Source: Halictus rubicundus
Taxonomy: Eukaryota; Arthropoda; Insecta; Hymenoptera; Halictidae
Reading direction: 5' to 3'
NCBI RefSeq assembly: GCF_050948215.1
Contig: NW_027488991.1
Span: forward strand, 1-64,000
Length of the DNA: 64,000 nucleotides
Shown piece after piece: positions 51,456 to 63,387 of the stretch. The translations under genes and the position numbers were made by a program. Positions within the stretch are counted from its first letter, which is position 1, and every line of letters starts with the position of its first letter. The notes under the pieces were generated by a model that worked only from the letters and a program-made list of their open reading frames with translations, had not been told where the DNA came from and made no database searches.

Positions 51456-52440
51456 TCTATCCTATCCTCTATCCTATCCTCTATCCTATCAAATCCCCTA
51501 TCCTATCCTCTATCCTATCCTATCCTGTATCCTATCCAATTTTCTATCCTATCATATCATCTATCCTCAATCCTATCCTTTCCTGTATCCTATCCAAACA
51601 TCTATCGTATCCAAACATCTATCCTATCCTATCCTCTATCCTATCCTGTCCTCTATCCTATCCTATCCTCTATCCTATCCTATCCTATCCTATCCTATTA
51701 TCTATCCTATCCTATCTTCTATCCTATCCTATCCTCTATCCTATCCTATCGTCTATCCTATCCTATCTTCTATCCTATCCTGTATCCTATCCTATTCTCT
51801 ATCCTATCCTATCCACTATCCTATCCTATCCTCTATCCTATCCTATCCTCTATCCTATCAAATCCCCTATCCTATCCTCTATCCTATCCTATCCTGTATC
51901 CTATCCTATCCTCTATCGTCTATCGTATCCAATCCTCTATCCTATCCTATCCTCTATTCTATCCTCTATCCTATCCTATCCTCTATAATATCGTACACTC
52001 TATCCTATAATATCGTCTATCCGATCCTATTCTCTATCCTATCCTCTATCCTATCCTATCCTCTATCCTATCCTATCTTCTATCCTATCCTATCCTCTAT
52101 CCTATCAAATCCCCTATACTATCCTCTGTACTATCCTATCCTCTATCCTATCCTATCCTCTATCCTATCCTATCCTCTATCCTATCCTCTATCCTATCCT
52201 ATCCTATCCTCTAACCTATCCTATCCTATCCTCTATCCTATCCTATCCTCTATCCTATCCTATCGTCTATCCTATCCTATCCTCTATCCTATCCAATCCT
52301 CCATCCTATCCTATCCTCTATCCTGTCCTATCCTCTATCCTATCCTATCTTCTATCCTATCCTATCCTCTATCCTATCAAATCCCCTATCCTATCCTCTA
52401 TCCTATCCTATCTTTTATCCTATCCTATCCTGTATCCTAT

Positions 52441-52818
52441 CCTATCCTGTATCCTCTATCCTATCGTATCCTCTACCCTATCACATCCTCTATCCTATCC
52501 TATCCTCTATCCTATCCTCTATCCTAGCCTATCCTCTATCCTATCAAATCCAATCCCCTATCCTATCCTCTATCCAATCCTATCCCCTATCCAATCCTAT
52601 CCTCAATCCTATCCTTTCCTGTATCCTATCCTATCCTGTATCCTCTATCCTATCGTATCCTCTACCCTATCACATCCTCTATCGTATCGTATCCTCTATC
52701 CTATCCTATCCTCTATCCTATCCTATCCTCTATCCTTTCCTATCCTCTATCCTATCCTCTATCCTAGCCTATCCTCTATCCTATCCTATCCAATCCCCTA
52801 TCCTATCCTCTATCCAAT
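52441..52818. repeat. 189-bp imperfect tandem duplication
   Basis: CCTATCCTGTATCCTCTATC at 52441 recurs at 52630. Each is followed by CGTATCC, CTCTACCC and CACATCC, then CTAGCC and CCAATCCCC. The second copy has CTATCGTATCGTATCC units and an extra stretch of about 50 bp before CTAGCC, and lacks CAAATCCAATCC. A third relative lies near 57.92-58.1 kb. Confidence 0.8.
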
Positions 52819-53312
52819 CCTATCCTCAATCCTATCCTTTCCTGTATCCTATCCTATCCTCTATCCTCTATCCTATCCAATCCTCTGTCCTATCCTATCC
52901 TCTCTCCTATCCTATCGTGTATCCTATCCTATCGTGTATCCTATCCTCTATCCTATCCTATCCTCTATCCTATCCTATCCTCTATCCTATCCTCTATTCT
53001 ATCCTATCCTCTATCCTATCCTATCCACTATCCTATCCTATCCTCTATCCTCTCCTATCCTCTATCCTATCAAATCCCCTATCCTATCCTCTATCCTATC
53101 CTATCCTGTATCCTATCCTATCCTCTATCGTCTATCGTATCCAATACTCTATCCTATCCTATCCTCTATTCTATCCTCTATCCTATCCTATCCTCTATAA
53201 TATCGTACACTCTATCCTATAATATCGTCTATCCGATCCTATTCTCTATCCTATCCTATCATCTATCCTATCCTATCTTCTATCCTATCCTATCCTCTAT
53301 CCTATCAAATCC

Positions 53313-53973
53313 CCTATCCTATCCTCTATCCTATCCTATCCTCTATCCTATCCTATCTTTTATCCTATCCTATCCTCTATCCTATCCTATCGTCTATCCT
53401 ATCCTATCCTCTATTATATCCTATCCTCTAACCTATCCTATCCATTATCCTATCCTATCTTCCATCCTATCCTTTCCTCTATCCTATCCTATCTTCTATC
53501 CTATCCGATCCACTATCCTATCCTATCTTCTATCCTATCTGATCCTCTATCCTATCAAATCCCCTATCCTATCTTCTATCCTATCCTATCCTCTATCCTA
53601 TCCTATCGTCTATCCTAACCTCTATCCTATCCTTTCATCTATCCTATCCTATCCTCTATCCTATCCTATCGTCTATCCTATCCTATCCTCTATCCTATCC
53701 TATCCTCTATCCTATCCAATCCTCTATCCTATCCTATCATCTATCCTCTGTACTATCCTATCCTCTATCCTATCCTATCCTCTATCCTATCCTATCCTCT
53801 ATCCTATCCTCTATCCTATCCTATCCTATCCTCTATCCTATCCTATCCTATCCTCTATCCTATCCTATCCTCTATCCTATCCTCTATCCTATCCTATCCT
53901 CTATCCTATCCTATCCTCTATCCTATCCTCTATCCTATCCTATCCTCTATCCTATCCTCTATCCTATCCTATC
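53313..53973. repeat. Spacer satellite between the two 2.58-kb copies
   Basis: CTTTTATCC near 53357, CTATTATATCC, CTCTAACC, CCATTATCC, CTTCCATCC, CCGATCCAC at 53505 and CTGATCC near 53539. The part 53471-53880 recurs at 62162-62571 (offset 8691). Confidence 0.8.
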
Positions 53974-54458
53974 CTCTATAATATCGTACACTCTATCCTA
54001 TAATATCGTCTATCCGATCCTATTCTCTATCCTATCCTCTATCCTATCCTCTATCCTATCCTCTATCCTATCAAATCCCCTATCCTATCCTCTATCCTAT
54101 CCTATCCTGTATCCTATCCAATTTTCTATCCTATCATATCATCTATCCTCAATCCTATCCTTTCCTGTATCCTATCCATTCCTCTATCCTATCCTTTCCT
54201 CTATCCTATCCTATCCTCTATCCCATCCTATCCTCTATCCTATCCTCTATCCTATCCTATCCTCTATCCTATCCTATCCTCTATCCTATCCTCTATCCTA
54301 TCCTATCCTCTATAATATCGTACACTCTATCCTATAATATCGTCTATCCGATCCTATTCTCTATCCTATCCTCTATCCTATCCTCTATCCTATCCTCTAT
54401 CCTATCAAATCCCCTATCCTATCCTCTATCCTATCCTATCCTGTATCCTATCCAATTT
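53974..54458. repeat. 334-bp tandem duplication starting at G' junctions
   Basis: CTCTATAATATCGTACACTC recurs at 53974 and 54308 with the same downstream order (CCGATCC, CAAATCCCC, CTGTATCC, CAATTTTC). The second copy is cut short after CAATTTTCTATCC, exactly where the second 2.58-kb block begins. Confidence 0.87.
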
Positions 54459-57040
54459 TCTATCCTATCCTATCCCCTATCATATCCTATCCTCTATCCT
54501 ATCCTATCCTATCCTCTATCCTATCCTATCCTCTATCCTCTATCCTATCCTATCCTCTATCCTATCCTATCCTCTATCCTATCCTATCCTATCCTCTATC
54601 CTATCCTATCTTCTATCCTATCCTATCCTCTATCCTATCATATCCTCTATCCTATAATATCCTCTATCCTATCCTATCCTCTATTCTATCCTATCGTCTA
54701 TCCTATCCTATCCTCTATCCTATCCTATCGTCTATCCTATCCTCTATCCAATCCTATCCTCTATCCTATCCTATCCTCTATCCTATCCTATCCTCTATCC
54801 TATCCTGTATCCTATCAAATCCCCTATCCTATCCTCTATCCTATCCTATCGTCTATCCTATCCTATCCTCTATCCAATCCTATCCTCAATCCTATCCTAT
54901 CGTCTATCCTATCCTATCCTCTATCCTATCCTATCCTCTATCCTATCCAATCCTCTATCCTATCCTATCATCTATCCTCAATCCTATCCTTTCCTGTATC
55001 CTATCCATTCCTCTATCCTATCCTGTCCTCTATCCTATCCTATCCTCTATCCCATCCTATCCTCTATCCTATCCTCTATCCTATCCTATCCTCTATCCTA
55101 TCCTCTATCCTATCCTATCCTCTATAATATCGTACAATCTATCCTATAATATCGTCTATCCGATCCTATTCTCTATCCTATCCTCTATCCTATCCTCTAT
55201 CCTATCCTCTATCCTATCAAATCCCCTATCCTATCCTCTATCCTATCCTATCCTGTATCCTATCCAATTTTCTATCCTATCATATCATCTATCCTCAATC
55301 CTATCCTTTCCTGTATCCTATCCAAACATCTATCGTATCCAAACATCTATCCTATCCTATCCTCTATCCTATCCTGTCCTCTATCCTATCCTATCCTCTA
55401 TCCTATCCTATCCTATCCTATCCTATTATCTATCCTATCCTATCTTCTATCCTATCCTATCCTCTATCCTATCCTATCGTCTATCCTATCCTATCTTCTA
55501 TCCTATCCTCTATCCTATCCTATTCTCTATCCTATCCTATCCACTATCCTATCCTATCCTCTATCCTATCCTATCCTCTATCCTATCAAATCCCCTATCC
55601 TATCCTCTATCCTATCCTATCCTGTATCCTATCCTATCCTCTATCGTCTATCGTATCCAATCCTCTATCCTATCCTATCCTCTATTCTATCCTCTATCCT
55701 ATCCTATCCTCTATAATATCGTACACTCTATCCTATAATATCGTCTATCCGATCCTATTCTCTATCCTATCCTCTATCCTATCCTATCCTCTATCCTATC
55801 CTATCTTCTATCCTATCCTATCCTCTATCCTATCAAATCCCCTATACTATCCTCTGTACTATCCTATCCTCTATCCTATCCTATCCTCTATCCTATCCTA
55901 TCCTCTATCCTATCCTCTATCCTATCCTATCCTATCCTCTAACCTATCCTATCCTATCCTCTATCCTATCCTATCCTCTATCCTATCCTATCGTCTATCC
56001 TATCCTATCCTCTATCCTATCCAATCCTCCATCCTATCCTATCCTCTATCCTGTCCTATCCTCTATCCTATCCTATCTTCTATCCTATCCTATCCTCTAT
56101 CCTATCAAATCCCCTATCCTATCCTCTATCCTATCCTATCTTTTATCCTATCCTATCCTGTATCCTATCCTATCCTGTATCCTCTATCCTATCGTATCCT
56201 CTACCCTATCACATCCTCTATCCTATCCTATCCTCTATCCTATCCTCTATCCTAGCCTATCCTCTATCCTATCAAATCCAATCCCCTATCCTATCCTCTA
56301 TCCAATCCTATCCCCTATCCAATCCTATCCTCAATCCTATCCTTTCCTGTATCCTATCCTATCCTGTATCCTCTATCCTATCGTATCCTCTACCCTATCA
56401 CATCCTCTATCGTATCGTATCCTCTATCCTATCCTATCCTCTATCCTATCCTATCCTCTATCCTTTCCTATCCTCTATCCTATCCTCTATCCTAGCCTAT
56501 CCTCTATCCTATCCTATCCAATCCCCTATCCTATCCTCTATCCAATCCTATCCTCAATCCTATCCTTTCCTGTATCCTATCCTATCCTCTATCCTCTATC
56601 CTATCCAATCCTCTGTCCTATCCTATCCTCTCTCCTATCCTATCGTGTATCCTATCCTATCGTGTATCCTATCCTCTATCCTATCCTATCCTCTATCCTA
56701 TCCTATCCTCTATCCTATCCTCTATTCTATCCTATCCTCTATCCTATCCTATCCACTATCCTATCCTATCCTCTATCCTCTCCTATCCTCTATCCTATCA
56801 AATCCCCTATCCTATCCTCTATCCTATCCTATCCTGTATCCTATCCTATCCTCTATCGTCTATCGTATCCAATACTCTATCCTATCCTATCCTCTATTCT
56901 ATCCTCTATCCTATCCTATCCTCTATAATATCGTACACTCTATCCTATAATATCGTCTATCCGATCCTATTCTCTATCCTATCCTATCATCTATCCTATC
57001 CTATCTTCTATCCTATCCTATCCTCTATCCTATCAAATCC
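54459..57040. repeat. 2.58-kb segmental duplication, 3728-bp offset, copy b
   Basis: This is the copy of 50731-53312, with the same landmarks, for example CGTGTATCC at 56645 and 56662 and the G' junctions at 55120, 55709 and 56921. Similarity decays at 57041, where CAAATCCTC replaces CAAATCCCC, and is then lost. Confidence 0.92.
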
Positions 57041-58334
57041 TCTATCCTATCCTCTATCCTATCCTATCCTCTTTCCTATCCTATCTTCTATCCTATCCTA
57101 TCCTCTATCCTATCCTTTCCTCTATCCTATCCTATCCTCTATCCTATCCTATCGTCTATCCTATCCTATCCTCTATCCTATCCTATCCTATCCTCTATCC
57201 TATCCTATCCTCTATCCTATCCTATCTTCTATCCTATCCTATCGTGTATCCTATCCTATCGTGTATCCTATCCTCTATCCTATCCTATCCTCTATCCCAT
57301 CAAATCCCCTATCCTATCCTCTGTCCTATCCTATCCTCTATCCTATCCTATCCTCTATCCTATCCTATCCTCTTTTCCTATCCTATCCTCTATCCTATCC
57401 TATCCTCTATCCTATCCTATCTTCTATCCTATCCTATCCTCCACCCTATGAAATCCCATATCCTATCCTCTGTCCTGTCCTATCCTCTATCCTATCCTAT
57501 CCTCTATCCTATCCTATCCTCTATCCTATCCTATCCTCTATCCTATCCTATCCTCTATCCTATCCTATCCTCTATCCTATCCTATCCTCTATCCTATCTT
57601 CTATTCTATCCTATCCTCTATCCTATCCTATCCACTATCCTATCCTATCCTCTATCCTATCCTATCCTCTATCCTATCAAATCCCCTATCCTATCCTCTA
57701 TCCTATCCTATCCTCTATCGTCTATCGTATCCAATCCTCTATCCTATGAAATCCCCTATCCTATCCTCTATCCTATCCTATCCTCTATCCTATCCTATCC
57801 TCTATCCTATCCTCTATCCTAGCCTATCCTCTATCCTATCAAATCCAATCCCCTATCCTATCCTCTATCCAATCCTATCCCCTATCCAATCCTATCCTCA
57901 ATCCTATCCTTTCCTGTATCCTATCCTATCCTGTATCCTCTATCCTATCGTATCCTCTACCCTATCACATCCTCTATCGTATCGTATCCTCTATCCTATC
58001 CTATCCTCTATCCTATCCTATCCTCTATCCTTTCCTATCCTCTACCCTATCCTCTATCCTAGCCTATCCTCTATCCTATCCTATCCAATCCCCTATCCTA
58101 TCCTATCCAATCCCCTATCCTATCCTCTATCCAATCCTATCCTCAATCCTATCCTTTCCTGTATCCTATCCTATCCTCTATCCTCTATCCTATCCAATCC
58201 TCTGTCCTATCCTATCCTCTCTCCTATCCTATCGTGTATCCTATCCTATCGTGTATCCTATCCTCTATCCTATCCTATCCTCTATCCTATCAAATCCCCT
58301 ATCCTATCCTCTGCCCTATCCTATCCTCTACTCT
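57041..58334. repeat. Mosaic of right-hand modules
   Basis: It contains CTCTTTCC near 57071, a CGTGTATCC pair at 57244/57261, CTCTTTTCC near 57372, CCACCCTATGAAATCCC at 57441 (repeated at 61411), CAAATCCAATCCCC near 57840, CACATCC near 57965, CTCTCTCC near 58218 and a second CGTGTATCC pair at 58234/58251. Confidence 0.8.
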
Positions 58335-59404
58335 ATCCTATCCTCTATCCTATCCTATCCTCCATCCTATCCTATCCTCTATCCTATCCTATCGTCTATC
58401 CTATCCTCTATCCTATCCTATCCTCTATCCTATCCTATCCTCTAACCTATCCTATCGTCTATCCTATCCTCTATCCTATCCTATCCTCTATCCTATCCTA
58501 TCCTCTATCCTATCCTATCCTCTATACTATCCTATCCTCTATCCTATCCTATCCTCTATCCTATCCTCTATCCTATCCTATCCTCTATCCTATCCAATCC
58601 CCTATCCTATCCTATCCTCTATCCTATCCTATCTTCTCTCCTATCCTATCCTCTATCCTATCCTTTCTTGTATACTATCCTATCCACTATCCTGTATCCT
58701 ATCCAATCCTCTGTCCTATCCTATCCTCTATCCTATCATATCCTCTATCCTATAATATCCTCTATCCTATCCTATCCTCTATCCAATCCTCTATCCTATC
58801 CTATCCTCTATCCTATCCTATCCTCTATCCTAGCCTATCGTCTATCCTATCCTATCCAATCCCCTATCCTATGCTCTATCCTATCCTACCCTCTATGATA
58901 TCGTATACTCTGTCATATACTATCCTCTATCCTATAATTTCATCTATCCGTTCCTATTCTCTATCCTACCCTATTCTCTATCCTATCCTCTATCCTATCC
59001 TATCCTGTATCCTATCCTATCCTCTATCCTACCCTATCCTCTATCCTATCCTATCCTCTATCCTATCCAATCCTCTATCCTATCCTATCCTCTATCCTAT
59101 CCTATCGTCTATCCTATCCTATCCTCTATCCTATCCTATACTCTATCCTATCCTATCTTCTATCCTATCCTATCCTCTATCCTATCCGATCTTCCACCCT
59201 ATCCTATCCTCTATCCTATCAAATCCCCTATCCTATCAAATCCTCTATCCTATCCTCTATCCTATCCTATCCTCTATCCTATCCTATCTTCTATCCTATC
59301 CTATCCTCTATCCTATCCTTTCCTCTATCCTATCCTATCCTCTATCCTATCCTATCCTCTATCCTATCCTATCCTATCCTCTATCCTATCCTATCCTCTA
59401 TCCT
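58335..59404. repeat. 1070-bp tandem unit, copy 1
   Basis: It is followed head to tail by a second copy at an offset of exactly 1070. Landmarks: CTCTAACC at 58441, CTTCTCTCC near 58632, CTTTCTTGTATAC near 58662, CCAATCCTCTGTCC near 58694, CCCTCTATGATATCG near 58889, CTCTGTCATATAC, CTATAATTTC and CCGATCTTCC near 59187. It contains a variant M1 junction with ATGATATCG instead of ATAATATCG. Confidence 0.93.
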
Positions 59405-60490
59405 ATCCTATCCTCTATCCTATACTATCCTCCATCCTATCCTATCCTCTATCCTATCCTATCGTCTATCCTATCCTCTATCCTATCCTATCCTCTATCC
59501 TATCCTATCCTCTAACCTATCCTATCGTCTATCCTATCCTCTATCCTATCCTATCCTCTATCCTATCCTATCCTCTATCCTATACTATCCTCTATACTAT
59601 CCTATCCTCTATCCTATCCTATCCTCTATCCTATCCTCTATCCTATCCTATCCTCTATCCTATCCTATCCCCTATCCTATCCTATCCTCTATCCTATCCT
59701 ATCTTCTCTCCTATCCTATCCTCTATCCTATCCTTTCTTGTATACTATCCTATCCACTATCCTGTATCCTATCCAATCCTCTGTCCTATCCTATCCTCTA
59801 TCCTATCATATCCTCTATCCTATAATATCCTCTATCCTATCCTATCCTCTATCCAATCCTCTATCCTATCCTATCCTCTATCCTATCCTATCCTCTATCC
59901 TAGCCTATCGTCTATCCTATCCTATCCAATCCCCTATCCTATGCTCTATCCTATCCTACCCTCTATGATATCGTATACTCTGTCATATACTATCCTCTAT
60001 CCTATAATTTCATCTATCCGTTCCTATTCTCTATCCTACCCTATTCTCTATCCTATCCTCTATCCTATCCTATCCTGTATCCTATCCTATCCTCTATCCT
60101 ACCCTATCCTCTATCCTATCCTATCCTCTATCCTATCCAATCCTCTATCCTATCCTATCCTCTATCCTATCCTATCGTCTATCCTATCCTATCCTCTATC
60201 CTATCCTATACTCTATCCTATCCTATCTTCTATCCTATCCTATCCTCTATCCTATCCGATCTTCCACCCTATCCTATCCTCTATCCTATCAAATCCCCTA
60301 TCCTATCAAATCCTCTATCCTATCCTCTATCCTATCCTATCCTCTATCCTATCCTATCTTCTATCCTATCCTATCCTCTATCCTATCCTTTCCTCTATCC
60401 TATCCTATCCTCTATCCTATCCTATCCTCTATCCTATCCTATCCTATCCTCTATCCTATCCTATCCTCTATCCTATCCTATCCTCTATCC
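59405..60490. repeat. 1070-bp tandem unit, copy 2
   Basis: This is the direct copy of the preceding unit. The differences I saw: A59424 where copy 1 has C58354, A59584 where copy 1 has C58514, and T59666 where copy 1 has A58596. The match ends about 60490, where copy 2 reads CTTCTATCC and copy 1 would restart with CTCCATCC. Confidence 0.92.
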
Positions 60491-61718
60491 TATCCTATCT
60501 TCTATCCTATCCTATCCGCTATCCTATCAAATCCCCTATCCTATCCTCTATCCTATCCTATCCTCTATCCTATCCTATCCTCCGTCCTATCCTATCTTCT
60601 ATCCTATCCTATCCTCTATCCTATCCTTTCCTCTATCCTATCAAATCCCCTATCCTATCTTCTATCCTATCCTATCCTCTATCCTATCCTATCCTCTATC
60701 CTATCCTATCGTCTATCCTATCCTCTATCCTATCCTATCCTCTATCCTATCCTATCCTGTAACCTATCCTATCGTCTATCCTATCCTCTATCCTATCCTA
60801 TCATCTATCCTATCCTATCCTCTATCCTATCCTATATTCTATCCTATCCTATCCTCTATCCTATCCTTTCCTGTATCCTATCCTATCCACTATCCTGTAT
60901 CCTATCCAATCCTCTGTCCTATCCTATCCTCTATCCTATCATATCCTCTACCCTATAATATCCTCTATCCTATCCTATCCTCTGTCCTATCCCATCCTGT
61001 ATCCTATCCTATCCTCTATCCTATCCTATCCTCTATCCTATCCTATCCTCTATCCTATCCTATCCTCTATCCTATCCTCTATCCTATCCAATCCCCTATC
61101 CTATCCTCTATCCAATCCTATCCTCAATCCTATCCTTTCCTGTATCCTATCCTATCCTCTATCCTCTATCCTATCCAATCCTCTGTCCTATCCTATCCTC
61201 TCTCCTATCCTATCGTGTATCCTATCCTATCGTGTATCCTATCCTCTATCCTATCCTATCCTCTATCCTATCAAATCCCCTATCCTATCCTCTGCCCTAT
61301 CCTATCCTCTACTCTATCCTATCCTCTATCCTATCCTATCCTCTATCCGATCCTATCCTCTATCCTATCCTATCCTCTATCCTATCCTATCTTCTATCCT
61401 ATCCTATCCTCCACCCTATGAAATCCCATATCCTATCCTCTGTCCTATCCTATCCTCTATCCTATCCTATCCTCTATCCTATCCTATCCTCTATCCTATC
61501 CTATCCTCTATCCTATCCTCTATTCTATCCTATCCTCTATCCTATCCTATCCACTATCCTATCCTATCCTCTATCCTCTCCTATCCTCTATCCTATCAAA
61601 TCCCCTATCCTATCCTCTATCCTATCCTATCCTGTATCCTATCCTATCCTCTATCGTCTATCGTATCCAATACTCTATCCTATCCTATCCTCTATTCTAT
61701 CCTCTATCCTATCCTATC
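60491..61718. repeat. Mosaic of right-hand modules
   Basis: It contains CCGCTATCC near 60517, CTCCGTCC near 60580, CTGTAACC near 60758, CTATATTCTATCC near 60833, CCCATCCTGTATCC near 60987, CTCTCTCC near 61199, a CGTGTATCC pair at 61215/61232, and CCACCCTATGAAATCCC at 61411. The stretch 61.08-61.34 kb matches 58.10-58.36 kb at an offset of 2981, and 61.35-61.5 kb matches 57.38-57.53 kb at 3970. Confidence 0.8.
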
Positions 61719-62910
61719 CTCTATAATATCGTACACTCTATCCTATAATATCGTCTATCCGATCCTATTCTCTATCCTATCCTCTATCCTATCCTATCAT
61801 CTATCCTATCCTATCTTCTATCCTATCCTATCCTCTATCCTATCAAATCCCCTATCCTATCCTCTGTACTATCCTATCCTCTATCCTATCCTATCCTCTA
61901 TCCTATTCTCTATCCTATCCTATCCTATCCTCTATCCTATCCTATCCTATCCTCTATCCTATCCTATCCTCTATCCTATCCTATCGTCTATCCTATCCTA
62001 TCCTCTATCCTATCCAATCCTCCATCCTATCCTATCCTCTATCCTGTCCTATCCTCTATCCTATCCTATCTTCTATCCTATCCTATCCTCTATCCTATCA
62101 AATCCCCTATCCTATCCTCTATCCTATCCTATCCTCTATCCTATCCTATCTTTTATCCTATCCTATCCTCTATCCTATCCTATCTTCTATCCTATCCGAT
62201 CCACTATCCTATCCTATCTTCTATCCTATCTGATCCTCTATCCTATCAAATCCCCTATCCTATCTTCTATCCTATCCTATCCTCTATCCTATCCTATCGT
62301 CTATCCTAACCTCTATCCTATCCTTTCATCTATCCTATCCTATCCTCTATCCTATCCTATCGTCTATCCTATCCTATCCTCTATCCTATCCTATCCTCTA
62401 TCCTATCCAATCCTCTATCCTATCCTATCATCTATCCTCTGTACTATCCTATCCTCTATCCTATCCTATCCTCTATCCTATCCTATCCTCTATCCTATCC
62501 TATCCTCTATCCTATCCTCTATCCTATCCTATCCTATCCTCTATCCTATCCTATCCTATCCTCTATCCTATCCTATCGTCTATCCTATCCTATCCTCCAT
62601 CCTATCCAATCCTCCATCCTATCCTATCCTCTATCCTGTCCTATCCTCTATCCTATCCTATCTTCTATCCTATCCTATCCTCTATCCTATCAAATCCCCT
62701 ATCCTATCCTCTATCCTATCCTATCCTCTATCCTATCCTGTCATCTATCCTATCCTATCCACTATCCCATCCTATCCTCTATCCTATCCTATCGTCTATC
62801 CTATCCTCGATCCTATCCTATCCTCTATCCTATCCTGTCCTCTATCCTATCCTATCCTCTATCCTATCCTATCCTCTATCCTAGCCTATCCTCCATCCTA
62901 TCCTGTCCAA
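61719..62910. repeat. G' junction and copied right-hand fragments
   Basis: The G' junction is at 61719, then CTCTGTAC near 61863 as in 52.13 and 55.85 kb, and CAATCCTCCATCC near 62015. Then 62162-62571 is a copy of 53471-53880 with CCGATCCAC at 62196 and CTGATCC near 62230. A further CAATCCTCCATCC, CTGTCC set near 62607-62642 repeats the one near 62015. Confidence 0.8.
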
Positions 62911-63387
62911 TCCCCTATCCTATGCTCTATCCTATCCTACCCTCTATAATATCGTATACTCTATCATATCCTATCATCTATCCGTTCCTATTCTCTATCC
63001 TAACCTATTCTCAATCCTATCCTCTATCCTATCCTATCCTCTATCCTATCCTATCCTGTATCCTATCCTATCCTCTATCCTATCCTATCCTCTATCCTAT
63101 CCTACCTTCTATCCTATCCTATCCTATCTTCCATCCTATCCTATCCTCTATCCTATCAAATCCCCTATCCTATCAAATCCTCTATCCTATCCTCTATCCT
63201 ATCCTATCCTCTATCCTATCCTATCTTCTATCCTATCCTATCCTCTATCCTATCCTTTCCTCTATCCTATCCTATCCTCTATCCTATCCTATCGTCTATC
63301 CTATCCTATCCTATCCTCTATCCTATCCTATCCTCTATCCTATCCTATCTTCTATCCTATCCTATCCGCTATCCTATGAAATCCGCT
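62911..63387. repeat. Shortened M1-type junction and flank
   Basis: The order ATGCTC, TACCCTCTATAATATCG, GTATACTC and ATCATATCC is that of a left-hand M1, but it then jumps to ATCATCTATCCGTTCC and CTAACCTATTCTC. It is thus a hybrid of M1 and G-type sequence. It is the only M1 with ATAATATCG that I found right of 50 kb. CTATGAAATCCGC is near 63376. Confidence 0.78.

Larger units (their letters stand above)
50731..53312. repeat. 2.58-kb segmental duplication, 3728-bp offset, copy a
   Basis: It matches 54459-57040 at a constant offset of 3728. Landmarks: CGTACAATC near 51408, CCAAACATC near 51595, CTATTATC near 51698, CGTACACTC near 51990, CTCTCTCC near 52895, CGTGTATCC at 52917 and 52934, and the G' junction at 53193. 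The one difference I found is G51782 against C55510. The near-absence of differences over 2.6 kb implies very recent copying, or collapse or duplication in the assembly. Confidence 0.92.

Noticed and set aside
50731..57040. Transposon with direct repeats, suggested by the 3728-bp spaced identical blocks.
   Set aside because: The blocks are made only of satellite units, have no coding sequence, terminal inverted repeats or target-site duplications, and are explained by segmental duplication.
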